From positions 1-55,870 of the forward strand of contig PKFB01000053.1 of NCBI GenBank assembly GCA_002919305.1: DNA of 55,870 nt, read 5' to 3'. Under the pieces are notes generated by a model, which was not told the origin of the DNA, did no database searches, and worked only from the letters and a program-made list of their open reading frames with translations. This stretch comes from Actinomycetales bacterium (lineage in GTDB: Bacteria > Actinomycetota > Actinomycetes > Mycobacteriales > Micromonosporaceae). Below, in pieces: positions 48,630 to 55,870 of this stretch (the first letter of the stretch is position 1; each line of letters starts with the position of its first letter). A program made the translations under genes and the position numbers.

Positions 48630-49925
48630 TTAGAAGGCGAAGTAGCGTAGCCATATGTAAAGCCAACTTATGGTGGTTGTGACAAGGGTGGTGATGATCC
48701 CGTAACGGGTGAATTGCCAGAAGGAGATAGGTTCACCGTGACGGGCGGCCATCCCAAGCACAATGACGTTGGCGCTGGCGGCGATGGCGGTTCCGTTACC
48801 GCTGAGATCAGCGCCGAGAGCAAACGCCCACCACAGCGCTTGTCCGGTGCTGGGGTCAGGGACAGTAGCGACGACGTCTTCGACGATGGGGGCCATGGTG
48901 GCCGCGTAGGGGATGTTGTCGAAGAACGCACCGAGGATCGCCGAACCGTAGATCAAGCCAGTCGCGATCAGGAAATGGTTATCGGTGATGCCGCTGGCCC
49001 ATTGCCCGATGTTGCGGATGACGTCGGTGTGCACCAAACCGCCGACGAGGACGAACAGGCCGGTGAAGAACACCAGGGTTCCCCATTCGACCTCGGCGAG
49101 GTACTGGGAGGGTTGCACGCCGGAGACCAGGACCATCAACCCGGCCCCGAGGAGGGCAACGATTGAGGGGGCCAGGTGAAGCACGGTGTGGGCGGTGAAG
49201 GCGACCGTGATCAAACCGAGCACGATCATGCAGCGGATAAGCAGCCCACGGTCTTGAATGGCGGCGCGGGCGTCAAGAGCCATAACAGCGGCGGCCCGAT
49301 CGGGACGGTAGACAAAAGCGCGGCGGAACAGAATCCGCGCCATCAAGGCGAACAAGACGAACAGAATCGCCACGATCGGGGTCATGTGGATCAGGAAATC
49401 GTTATAGGTGAGGCCTGCCCGACTGGCGATGATGATGTTGGGTGGGTCGCCGACCAAGGTGGCCGCGCCACCGATGTTGGCCGCGAGCGCTTCAGCGATC
49501 AGATAAGGGGCGGCAGGGATTTCCAGACGGCGACATACCGCGATGGTGACCGGGGCCACCAGCATGATGGTGGTGACGTTGTCCACGAATGGAGAGGCCA
49601 CCGCGGTGATCGCCATCAGGTAAACCAGGAGTCGATATGGGCGGCCGCGGGAATGTTGGGCGGCACGAATGGCCAAATATTCGAACACACCGGTCTGTTT
49701 GACCACTCCCACGATGATCATCATTCCTAGAAGGAGGAAGATGACATCCCAGTCGATACCGGCGTGCCGGGAATAAAACACCTCCTCTCCGGGAACCAGC
49801 CCTAACACCGTCATCACAGCCGCTGCGCCGAGCACCACAGCGACCCGATGCACTTTCTCAGTCGCAAGCAGCACAAACGCCACCACGAAGATCAAGATCG
49901 CGGCGACGGGAGCCAAACCACTCAC
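48630..49925 (-). CDS. NhaD/ArsB-type (SLC13-like) antiporter
   Basis: This 431-residue membrane protein has ~11-12 hydrophobic segments and the ion transporter superfamily double motif ANIGGAATLVGDPPNIIIAS and ADLSGNGTAIAASANVIVLG, plus FVDNVTTIMLVAPVTI and FFDNIPYAATMAPIVEDV. These mark NhaD/ArsB-type Na+(K+)/H+ or arsenite carriers. The adjacent TrkA-C subunit favours a regulated cation/proton antiporter over arsenite export. GTG 49925 (MSGLAPVAAIL) was chosen because the preceding residues are not membrane-like; ATG 49970 is the alternative. Confidence 0.85.
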   Translation of the reverse strand: MSGLAPVAAILIFVVAFVLLATEKVHRVAVVLGAAAVMTVLGLVPGEEVFYSRHAGIDWDVIFLLLGMMIIVGVVKQTGVFEYLAIRAAQHSRGRPYRLLVYLMAITAVASPFVDNVTTIMLVAPVTIAVCRRLEIPAAPYLIAEALAANIGGAATLVGDPPNIIIASRAGLTYNDFLIHMTPIVAILFVLFALMARILFRRAFVYRPDRAAAVMALDARAAIQDRGLLIRCMIVLGLITVAFTAHTVLHLAPSIVALLGAGLMVLVSGVQPSQYLAEVEWGTLVFFTGLFVLVGGLVHTDVIRNIGQWASGITDNHFLIATGLIYGSAILGAFFDNIPYAATMAPIVEDVVATVPDPSTGQALWWAFALGADLSGNGTAIAASANVIVLGMAARHGEPISFWQFTRYGIITTLVTTTISWLYIWLRYFAF

Positions 49926-50412
49926 GGGCGACCACCCGGCGGACCAGTCTCCGTGACGGCCACAGGGCATTCAGTACGGATCCGGCTGGATCCGTCGATA
50001 GACGGTTGTATCGACATCTCGATCAGCCTCACAGGTCCTTGTGACTACCGATTCAATGGTCGGTGTTCACAACCAGGCGCGAGTCACAATGCGCCACCGA
50101 GGGTTGAGGACGCGGAGGCCCAGGGCGACACGGCGCACCCGGGCTTCCTGGCAGCGGCTTTTCTCAGCGACGCGTCATACGGACGTCGAATAAGGCCAGG
50201 AACAGTTGGAGCCACGGGTCCGGGACCCGCCGCTGGATCCGCCGGCGCCCGTTTTCCATGATCGAGTACGTTAGGCAGGGGAGCCATCGGGTGCGGCACT
50301 CATTTCTCCCGACGCACATCATGTAGCGTCGGCGTACTATCCCGTTTCCTGGCTGGGAAATTGGGTGTCGTCACGCATGGACGCCTTCCAGCCCGTCAGG
50401 GCAGGCTGAGTA
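49926..50412. other. Divergent intergenic region upstream of antiporter and histidine kinase
   Basis: This 487-base gap contains no credible gene. Two short inverted repeats lie near the antiporter side: ACGGATCC paired with GGATCCGT at 49976-49995, and TCGATA paired with TATCGA just after it. Both would be in the antiporter's leader or promoter. The half nearer the kinase shows nothing I can define. Confidence 0.5.
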
Positions 50413-51480
50413 ATGATGACGAGTACCGGACTACGACGTGATGTAGTGGGGGGAGAAGCCGAGACACAGGACATGGAGCCGGAGATAGTGGGGGCATCGG
50501 CGACCCACACGCCGAGGAGGTTGTGGCCCGTGTCCCTGTTCTGGCGGATCTTCCTACTCAACGCCGCGGTGTACGTCACCGCGGTCCTGCTACTCATAGT
50601 CGCCCCGGTTACCGTCTCCACCCCGGTGGTACTCACCGAGGCGCTGGTCCTCATCGCAGGGCTTGTCGCCATGTTGATCGCTAATGCGATCTTGTTACGC
50701 GTTGGGCTCGCGCCACTCCAACGCCTCACCCGTGTGATGACTACCATCGACCTGCTACGCCCAGCCCCTCGGCCCGTCGCCGACGGCCACGCCGGCATCT
50801 CCGATTTGATCAGCGCCTTCAACGCCATGCTCGACCGGCTGGAAGCTGAACGGGCCGCCAGTGCCGCCCGGGCTCTGTCAGCCCAAGAGGCGGAACGGCG
50901 CCGTATCGCGCAGGAACTCCATGACGAGATCGGTCAGACCCTCACCGCAGTCCTGCTGGAGCTGAAGCGGGTGGCCGATCACGCTCCGGAGCCGGTCCGT
51001 ACCGAGCTACACCAGGTTCAGGAGACTACGCGCAGCAGCCTCGATGAGATCCGACGGATCGCTCGCCGGCTCCGCCCCGGCGTTCTTGAGGAACTGGGCT
51101 TGGTCAGCGCTCTTAAGGCTCTCGCCCGTGAGTTCTCCACCACAGGGCTCACCATCGAACACCGGTTCGACCCTCATCTTCCGGAGTTGGGGGACGAGGT
51201 CGAACTGGTGCTGTACCGGGTCGCGCAGGAAGGACTCACCAACGCCGCCCGACACGCCTCCGCTACTCGGGTCGAACTCGGGCTGCGTTACCGGCCCGGC
51301 ATGGCCCTGCTCACTATCAGCGATGACGGACGTGGCCTCCGGGGCGCCCCCGAGGGCGCTGGGATCCGGGGAATGCGCGAACGGGCACTGCTGATCGGTG
51401 CCGAACTTACCCTCGGGACCGGTCCCCTGGGTGGCACCGAGGTACGCCTGCGGGTACCTATCCGTAACGGGAGCGGTTGA
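50413..51480 (+). CDS. NarL-type sensor histidine kinase
   Basis: This 355-residue protein has two membrane helices (~42-66 and ~73-97) with almost no extracellular loop, then a HAMP-like linker (~98-150). The HisKA_3 dimerisation domain is EAERRRIAQELHDEIGQTL with phospho-acceptor His170, and the HATPase_c domain carries YRVAQEGLTNAARHA and the G-boxes ISDDGRGL and GIRGMRERA. The short loop suggests it senses membrane state or an intracellular signal. The gene ends two bases before the response regulator ATG, so the two form a two-component pair. Confidence 0.9.
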   Translation: MMTSTGLRRDVVGGEAETQDMEPEIVGASATHTPRRLWPVSLFWRIFLLNAAVYVTAVLLLIVAPVTVSTPVVLTEALVLIAGLVAMLIANAILLRVGLAPLQRLTRVMTTIDLLRPAPRPVADGHAGISDLISAFNAMLDRLEAERAASAARALSAQEAERRRIAQELHDEIGQTLTAVLLELKRVADHAPEPVRTELHQVQETTRSSLDEIRRIARRLRPGVLEELGLVSALKALAREFSTTGLTIEHRFDPHLPELGDEVELVLYRVAQEGLTNAARHASATRVELGLRYRPGMALLTISDDGRGLRGAPEGAGIRGMRERALLIGAELTLGTGPLGGTEVRLRVPIRNGSG

Positions 51481-51482
51481 TC

Positions 51483-52142
51483 ATGCCGGAGCCGAAACAG
51501 ACCCGGATCCTGCTCGCCGATGACCACGCACTGGTACGGCGCGGGGTCCGACTCATTCTCGACAATGAACCAGACCTGACCGTCGTCGCCGAGGCCAGCG
51601 ACGGTGCGGAGGCGATTGAGCAGGCTCGCCTCCACCACCCCGATCTGGCGATCCTGGATATCGCCATGCCGCGGCTCACCGGCTTGCAGGCTGCCCGGGA
51701 ACTGTCCCGACTGCTACCGGACCTGCGGATCCTCATCCTCACCATGTACGACAACGAGCAGTACTTCTTCGAGGCGCTACGGACCGGCGCGTCGGGTTAC
51801 GTGCTGAAGTCCGTTGTGGACCGCGACCTGGTAGAAGCCTGCCGAGCCGCGATGCGGGGTGAACCGTTCCTGTATCCCGGCGCGGTGACGGCGCTCATCC
51901 GCAACTACCTGGAGCGGGCCCGGCAGGGCGAGGACATCCCTGCCCGCACTATCACCGCCCGGGAGGAGGAGATCCTCAAACTGGTCGCTGAGGGCCACTC
52001 CTCCCGAGAAATCGCCGACCTACTCTCCATCAGCGTCAAAACCGTGGACCGTCATCGGGCGAACCTGCTTCAAAAGCTCGGCCTGCGGGATCGGCTTGAA
52101 CTCACCCGCTACGCCATCCGTGCCGGCCTCATCGAGCCCTGA
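51483..52142 (+). CDS. NarL/LuxR-type response regulator
   Basis: This 219-residue protein has a receiver domain with acidic pocket LLADDHALVRRG, phospho-acceptor Asp59 in LAILDIAMPRL and the conserved Lys in GYVLKSV. The C-terminal LuxR helix-turn-helix is EEILKLVAEGHSSREIADLL and SISVKTVDRHRANLLQKL. ATG 51483 was chosen because GGGAG lies 9 bases upstream; the overlapping TTG at 51477 is an alternative. It is the partner of the upstream kinase. Target genes are unknown. Confidence 0.92.
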   Translation: MPEPKQTRILLADDHALVRRGVRLILDNEPDLTVVAEASDGAEAIEQARLHHPDLAILDIAMPRLTGLQAARELSRLLPDLRILILTMYDNEQYFFEALRTGASGYVLKSVVDRDLVEACRAAMRGEPFLYPGAVTALIRNYLERARQGEDIPARTITAREEEILKLVAEGHSSREIADLLSISVKTVDRHRANLLQKLGLRDRLELTRYAIRAGLIEP

Positions 52143-52177
52143 TCGCCGCGGTTCACCCACCGCGTACCCCTGAGGGC

Positions 52178-54028
52178 TCAGCCCAGGTGCGGGGCACCGC
52201 GAAGCACCAGGGTGAGCCGATCCGGCGCCCCCGGTTCGATCCGGACCGGAACCCCCCAGTCCTGCCGGGTGAGGTGGCAGGCCGGGTTGGCGGCCTCAGC
52301 GTCACAGGTCGCCGCCTGCACCACCACCTGCAGCACTCCCTCGGTGACCGAGTCGGAGAAGATGAGCCGGCGGGTCAGCTCGACCGAGGTCCCGTTTCCT
52401 GCGCGTAGCAGCTCCGGGGGATTGGCCGAGACCTCCAGCCGCGTCGCCGGCCCGAAGGAGTCGTCCAGTTTCTGCCCGGGCGGTGGGGTGAAGACCACCT
52501 CCATGGTGACCTCACCGGGGGCCAGGTATGTGGGTGGCCGTTCGGTGCGGTGGCGTTGCCCGGTCACGGTAGCGATCACACCGGGCGCCACCGGTCGCGT
52601 CAGCCGGTGAGCAGCCGACTCCACCACTACAGGCTGCCCATCCACCACGACCACGTCGCTGGGCTCAGCAAGGTCGGTCGCCAGGGTGGTGACCTCCGTC
52701 GTGACAGGGTCGTAACGCCGGATGGCGCCGTTGTAGGTATCGGCGATCAGGACAGAGGCGTCGGAAAGTACCCCCACCCCCAGGGGGTGCTGCAGGAGCG
52801 CGGTTGAACCTGGTCCGTCGATATGACCAAAGTCGAACAGCCCCTGCCCGATAGCGGTGTGCATCATGTCGTTCTCGACGTAGCGCAGGGCGGAGGTTTC
52901 AGAGTCGGCGATCCACAACCGGGAGCCGTCCGGGCTGACCGCCAAACCCGAAGGTTGGGCCATCCATACATCCGGCAACGGCCCATCCTTCAGGCTCTCC
53001 ACCGTGGTCCCCGCGTACACCCCGGTGGTACGCCGGACCGGGTCGAACCACCACAGTTGATGGATACCGGCCATCGCGATGATCACCGCGCCTGAGCCGT
53101 TAGCCGCGGCCGGGTACCACACTACGTCCCAGGGAGATGACAGATCGGCCGCCAGGGCGTCGTGGGCCTGGTAATCCACGGTGGTTCTCCACAGCCGCCC
53201 GGTCCCCGCCACGGTGGTGACCTCACCGCTGTCCAGCCGCAGCCCACGCAGCAGGTGGTTGACGGTGTCGGCTACGACCACGTCATAGCCGGCGCGTCGG
53301 GCCACCTCAGGCGGTAGCAGGCACAGGCCCTGTGGCTCGTTGAAGGAGGCGGTCGTCGGTCCGCCGTCCGCGCGGCCCCGCTGCCCGGAGCCGATGCGAC
53401 GCAGCACGGTCTGGCCATCGGCGGCCAGCTCCACCAGGCTGTGGTGGGCCGTGTCGGAGACCAGGAAGGTCCCACCGGGCAGCGCCAACGCCTTCCCCGG
53501 GAACCGCAGCGCGGTTTGGGCCGGAGGCGGCGGCGTATACGGCTGGTCGCCCCGACGAAGGGTGCCGCGTACGCTGTGCTCCGCTATCAGCTCCTGCAGC
53601 AGCCGGTCGAGCCCTTCAGCGTGCCCCTCGCCGGCCATCACTGTCACCAGGTACCCCTCGGGGTCGATCACCGCCAGGGTGGGCCAGGCGCGGGCAGCGT
53701 AGTTCCGCCAGGTGATCAACTCTGGATCGTCGAGCACCGGGTGGGCCACCCCGTAGCGCTCCACAGCCGCGGCCAACGCCGTGGAGTCGCGTTCATGCTC
53801 GAACTTCGGGGAGTGCACCCCCACCACGACCAGCTCGTCGGCGTACTTCTCCTCCAGTGGCCGCAGCTCGTCGATCACGTGCAGGCAGTTGATACAGCAG
53901 AAGGTCCAAAAGTCCAGCAGAACGATCTTGCCGCGGAGATCGGCCAGGGACAGCGGTACGCCGCCGGTGTTCAGCCAGGAACGGCCACGCAGCTCCGGCG
54001 CCCGCACTTTTGGACCTCGCTCAAGCAT
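52178..54028 (-). CDS. NHLRC2-like thioredoxin/NHL-repeat protein
   Basis: This 616-residue protein has an N-terminal thioredoxin-like domain (~1-150) with active-site-like FWTFCCINCLHVIDEL (Cys45 and Cys48) and WPTLAVIDPEGYL. A six-bladed NHL beta-propeller (~170-490; GTFLVSDTAHHSLVEL, FNEPQGLCLLP, SGLAVSPDGSRLWIADSETS) and a C-terminal beta-sandwich follow. This is the layout of human NHLRC2 and bacterial homologues. No signal peptide is seen, so it is probably cytosolic. The biochemical role is not established; redox or scaffold functions are possible. The two-component operon is convergent with it. Confidence 0.9.
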   Translation of the reverse strand: MLERGPKVRAPELRGRSWLNTGGVPLSLADLRGKIVLLDFWTFCCINCLHVIDELRPLEEKYADELVVVGVHSPKFEHERDSTALAAAVERYGVAHPVLDDPELITWRNYAARAWPTLAVIDPEGYLVTVMAGEGHAEGLDRLLQELIAEHSVRGTLRRGDQPYTPPPPAQTALRFPGKALALPGGTFLVSDTAHHSLVELAADGQTVLRRIGSGQRGRADGGPTTASFNEPQGLCLLPPEVARRAGYDVVVADTVNHLLRGLRLDSGEVTTVAGTGRLWRTTVDYQAHDALAADLSSPWDVVWYPAAANGSGAVIIAMAGIHQLWWFDPVRRTTGVYAGTTVESLKDGPLPDVWMAQPSGLAVSPDGSRLWIADSETSALRYVENDMMHTAIGQGLFDFGHIDGPGSTALLQHPLGVGVLSDASVLIADTYNGAIRRYDPVTTEVTTLATDLAEPSDVVVVDGQPVVVESAAHRLTRPVAPGVIATVTGQRHRTERPPTYLAPGEVTMEVVFTPPPGQKLDDSFGPATRLEVSANPPELLRAGNGTSVELTRRLIFSDSVTEGVLQVVVQAATCDAEAANPACHLTRQDWGVPVRIEPGAPDRLTLVLRGAPHLG

Positions 54029-54168
54029 GCCCCATCCTTATCACGCTTCGCCCTGGTCTGCCGACTAGCACCAGAACACTGTGGTGAACCGCAGAATTCC
54101 TCGACGAGGCCTGAGTGCGTGTTGGGGCTGAAGCCGAGGCGGCCACCTCACCGGGCTTCTTTAAAGCT

Positions 54169-54213
54169 CTGACCCGCGATCCACAGGATTCCGCCCACGG
54201 ATCGCGGGGTCAG
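54169..54213 (-). terminator. Strong hairpin downstream of the LppU-like gene
   Basis: CTGACCCGCGATCC (54169-54182) pairs with 54199-54213 apart from one bulged base, with a 16-base loop. It lies 30 bases past the stop of the minus-strand gene ending at 54244 and upstream of the NHL gene start, so it separates the two minus-strand genes. Confidence 0.75.
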
Positions 54214-54243
54214 AAGGGTCAGCTGAACGTCGAGGAGGACGGG

Positions 54244-55870
54244 TTACTCCGCGCTTCCGGCGGCGGGTTCCAGGCAGAGGATCTGGGTATCGTCACCGCT
54301 CCCCTGCTCGATGTAGGCCTCCTCCGGGTTGGGGCAGTCCTGATGATCGTCGACCTCCTCCACGATCCGGAAGGCGCCTTCCTCATCGCAGGAGGCCGAC
54401 ACGGCCGAGTCACCGTCCTGACGGACACAGTCCCCAACAGAGAATCCGTCATTGGACAGCATCATGTACCCCACCACCGCGCCGGCCGCCACCAGCACCA
54501 AGGCGACGATGATCCCCACCACGACCAGCAGATTGCGCTGGGAACCCCCCTTGGGGGCCGAGGTGCCCGGGTAACCGGGGCCGCCGGGGTAACCAGGGGT
54601 GCCTGGCGCGGTTGGGTAGCCGGGAGCACCAGGGTAGTTCGGCGTTCCCGAATACCCGGGTTGTCCCGGTGCCGGTGCGCCGGAGGCCGGGTAGGCGGCA
54701 CCGGCGCCGGTGGGACTGCTGGTTGGCTGCTCACCGGTTGAACCGGCAGGCGTCGACGTCAGAGGCGAGGTGGCCCAGTCCGCCGGCTCGACGACCGGGG
54801 TCTGTCCGAAGGCAGGGGTCTTCGAGGTCGGTCCGGCGCCCGCCGCGTCCGCAGCGGTCTCTGGCCCGGCGTACGAGGTCTCCCGGAGTGACGACTCGAT
54901 GTTGCCGGACGCACTGTCGGCCGGCTGCTGCGCCGTGTCCGCTTCCTGCTTCTGCTGTGCCTGCTCAGCGGCAGGAGGCGCTGAGGTCGGCGTGGCACTT
55001 GGGGCCGGCGGTGAGGCCGGTGCGCTCGGGGCCGCGGGAGGCGCTGGTGGGGACGCCGGTGGAGACGCTGGCGGAGGGGTCGGTGCCGCACTCGAGGGCG
55101 GAGTCACGCCCGTGGCTGGGGCGGTACCTGAAGGTGCCGTCGCTCCTGAGAACGGAGTAGCTCCCGAGGGCGGTGAGGAAACCGGATTGGGAGCCACCGG
55201 AGGCGCCGGTGGCGCGGGCGGCGCCGGCGCGACGGGGGCCTGCCCAGGGCTCACATGCCCCTGCGGAGGAACACCAGGGACGGGCTGTCCGGGAAGAACC
55301 GGCTGCCCAGGAGGGACCGACTGGCCCGGAGGGACCGGCTGCCCCGGGAACGGTGGTGCTCCGGGGAATGGCGGCGGACCAGCGGGCACCCCTTGAGGGG
55401 GCACTGGAGGTACAGGCCCGCCCTGAGGTGGCGCCGGAGGCACTACGGGAATTTCACTCGTCATCCCCGCCGGGGCCTGCCCTGGTGCAGGCGGGGGTGA
55501 ATAAGGCGGCCGTGGGGGGAACGGGCCGGGCGTCGAGGCTCCCATTGCCTGGGGATAGCCCGGCGGAGGCACGGGGTGACCGGGTGCGGCCGGCGGATGC
55601 AGCGGCCTAGGGGGAACCGGCGGTGGACCAGGCGGCGGCGGTACCGGACCAGCCGGTGGGAAAGGCCCCAGGCGCGGCGGCGTACTCCCTGAGGTCTGTT
55701 CGGCCGAGGGAGACGTCGGAGATGAGGCAGGAGCCGATGTTTGGGGAGCCTGCGGGCTCGGTGCCGCGGAGGCCGTCTCGCTCGCCGGCGCCTCAGCAGC
55801 AGACGGTGCAGGCGGAGCAGAGGTAGGCGTCTGAGAGGCGGGCTGAGAAGCCCCGGAAACCCCACCAACC
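54244..55870 (-). CDS. Proline-rich LppU-like membrane protein, 5' truncated
   Basis: The frame is open from the right edge, so 541 C-terminal residues are visible; GTG 55572 is an internal possible start, but the same frame continues upstream in similar composition. Most of it is Pro/Ala/Gly/Gln-rich low-complexity sequence (repeats like GQPVPPGQSVPPG, then TPPPASPPASPPAP). One membrane helix follows (NLLVVVGIIVALVLVAAGAV). The ~65-residue extracytoplasmic end has FSVGDCVRQD, SASCDEEGAF, QDCPNPEEAY and QILCLEP, a Cys pattern of the LppU/septum-formation-like family. The helix orientation fits a long cytosolic Pro-rich arm and a small outside domain. The function is unknown. A strong terminator follows. 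Confidence 0.8.
   Translation of the reverse strand, partial: VGGVSGASQPASQTPTSAPPAPSAAEAPASETASAAPSPQAPQTSAPASSPTSPSAEQTSGSTPPRLGPFPPAGPVPPPPGPPPVPPRPLHPPAAPGHPVPPPGYPQAMGASTPGPFPPRPPYSPPPAPGQAPAGMTSEIPVVPPAPPQGGPVPPVPPQGVPAGPPPFPGAPPFPGQPVPPGQSVPPGQPVLPGQPVPGVPPQGHVSPGQAPVAPAPPAPPAPPVAPNPVSSPPSGATPFSGATAPSGTAPATGVTPPSSAAPTPPPASPPASPPAPPAAPSAPASPPAPSATPTSAPPAAEQAQQKQEADTAQQPADSASGNIESSLRETSYAGPETAADAAGAGPTSKTPAFGQTPVVEPADWATSPLTSTPAGSTGEQPTSSPTGAGAAYPASGAPAPGQPGYSGTPNYPGAPGYPTAPGTPGYPGGPGYPGTSAPKGGSQRNLLVVVGIIVALVLVAAGAVVGYMMLSNDGFSVGDCVRQDGDSAVSASCDEEGAFRIVEEVDDHQDCPNPEEAYIEQGSGDDTQILCLEPAAGSAE

Overview
The window is GC-rich DNA from an actinobacterium. The evidence is a type VII (ESX/WXG100) cargo locus, a close FadE5-type acyl-CoA dehydrogenase, an LppU-like membrane protein, many GTG starts, dense ATGA-overlapped operons and DnaA boxes of the TGTGGAYAA type. 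No 16S gene or other taxonomic marker is present, so I do not name a genus.

Positions 2-22815 look like one co-oriented type VII secretion cargo block. It starts inside a Gly/Pro-rich protein with 54-bp tandem repeats. A PPE-like protein, a YbaB-like protein and a small helical protein follow. Next comes a giant 4176-residue polymorphic-toxin-like protein ending in an OTU-type cysteine peptidase domain. A protein with a degenerate ADP-ribosyltransferase-like C-terminus and a beta-helix protein with two EccA/CbxX-type AAA+ domains complete the block. The secretion machine itself (EccB/C/D/E, MycP) is not in the window.

Positions 22816-29813 hold regulators and small modules: an ECF sigma factor divergent from an XRE-NB-ARC-TPR regulator with a perfect 17-bp hairpin between them, a MazEF/PemIK-like toxin-antitoxin pair, a CsaA-like tRNA-binding protein, and an EamA transporter divergent from a LysR regulator.

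Positions 30533-39646 form a tightly coupled operon for the universal methionine salvage pathway. The order is a SAM-dependent methyltransferase, an MtnA-adenine phosphoribosyltransferase fusion, MtnB, MtnD, MtnC, an MtnE-type aminotransferase, MtnP, an MFS transporter and an amidohydrolase. MtnP splits methylthioadenosine into adenine and methylthioribose-1-phosphate. The fusion protein carries the next enzyme for each of these two products on one chain. The remaining enzymes regenerate methionine.

Positions 39760-55870 are mixed chromosomal genes: a Pro/Gln/Asp-repeat protein, a membrane PP2C (SpoIIE-type) phosphatase, FadE5 behind two palindromic operators, a membrane protein, a SixA-like phosphatase, a GNAT acetyltransferase, a lone PxpA, a TrkA-C subunit with an NhaD/ArsB-type antiporter, a NarL-type two-component system, an NHLRC2-like thioredoxin/NHL protein and a proline-rich LppU-like protein cut by the right edge. 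The intergenic gap 41209-41778 carries a striking cluster of same-orientation DnaA boxes although dnaA and dnaN are not nearby.

The observations I rate highest are the MtnA-Apt fusion in a complete salvage operon, the DnaA-box cluster, and the giant type VII protein with an intact OTU catalytic signature but no obvious neighbouring immunity gene.
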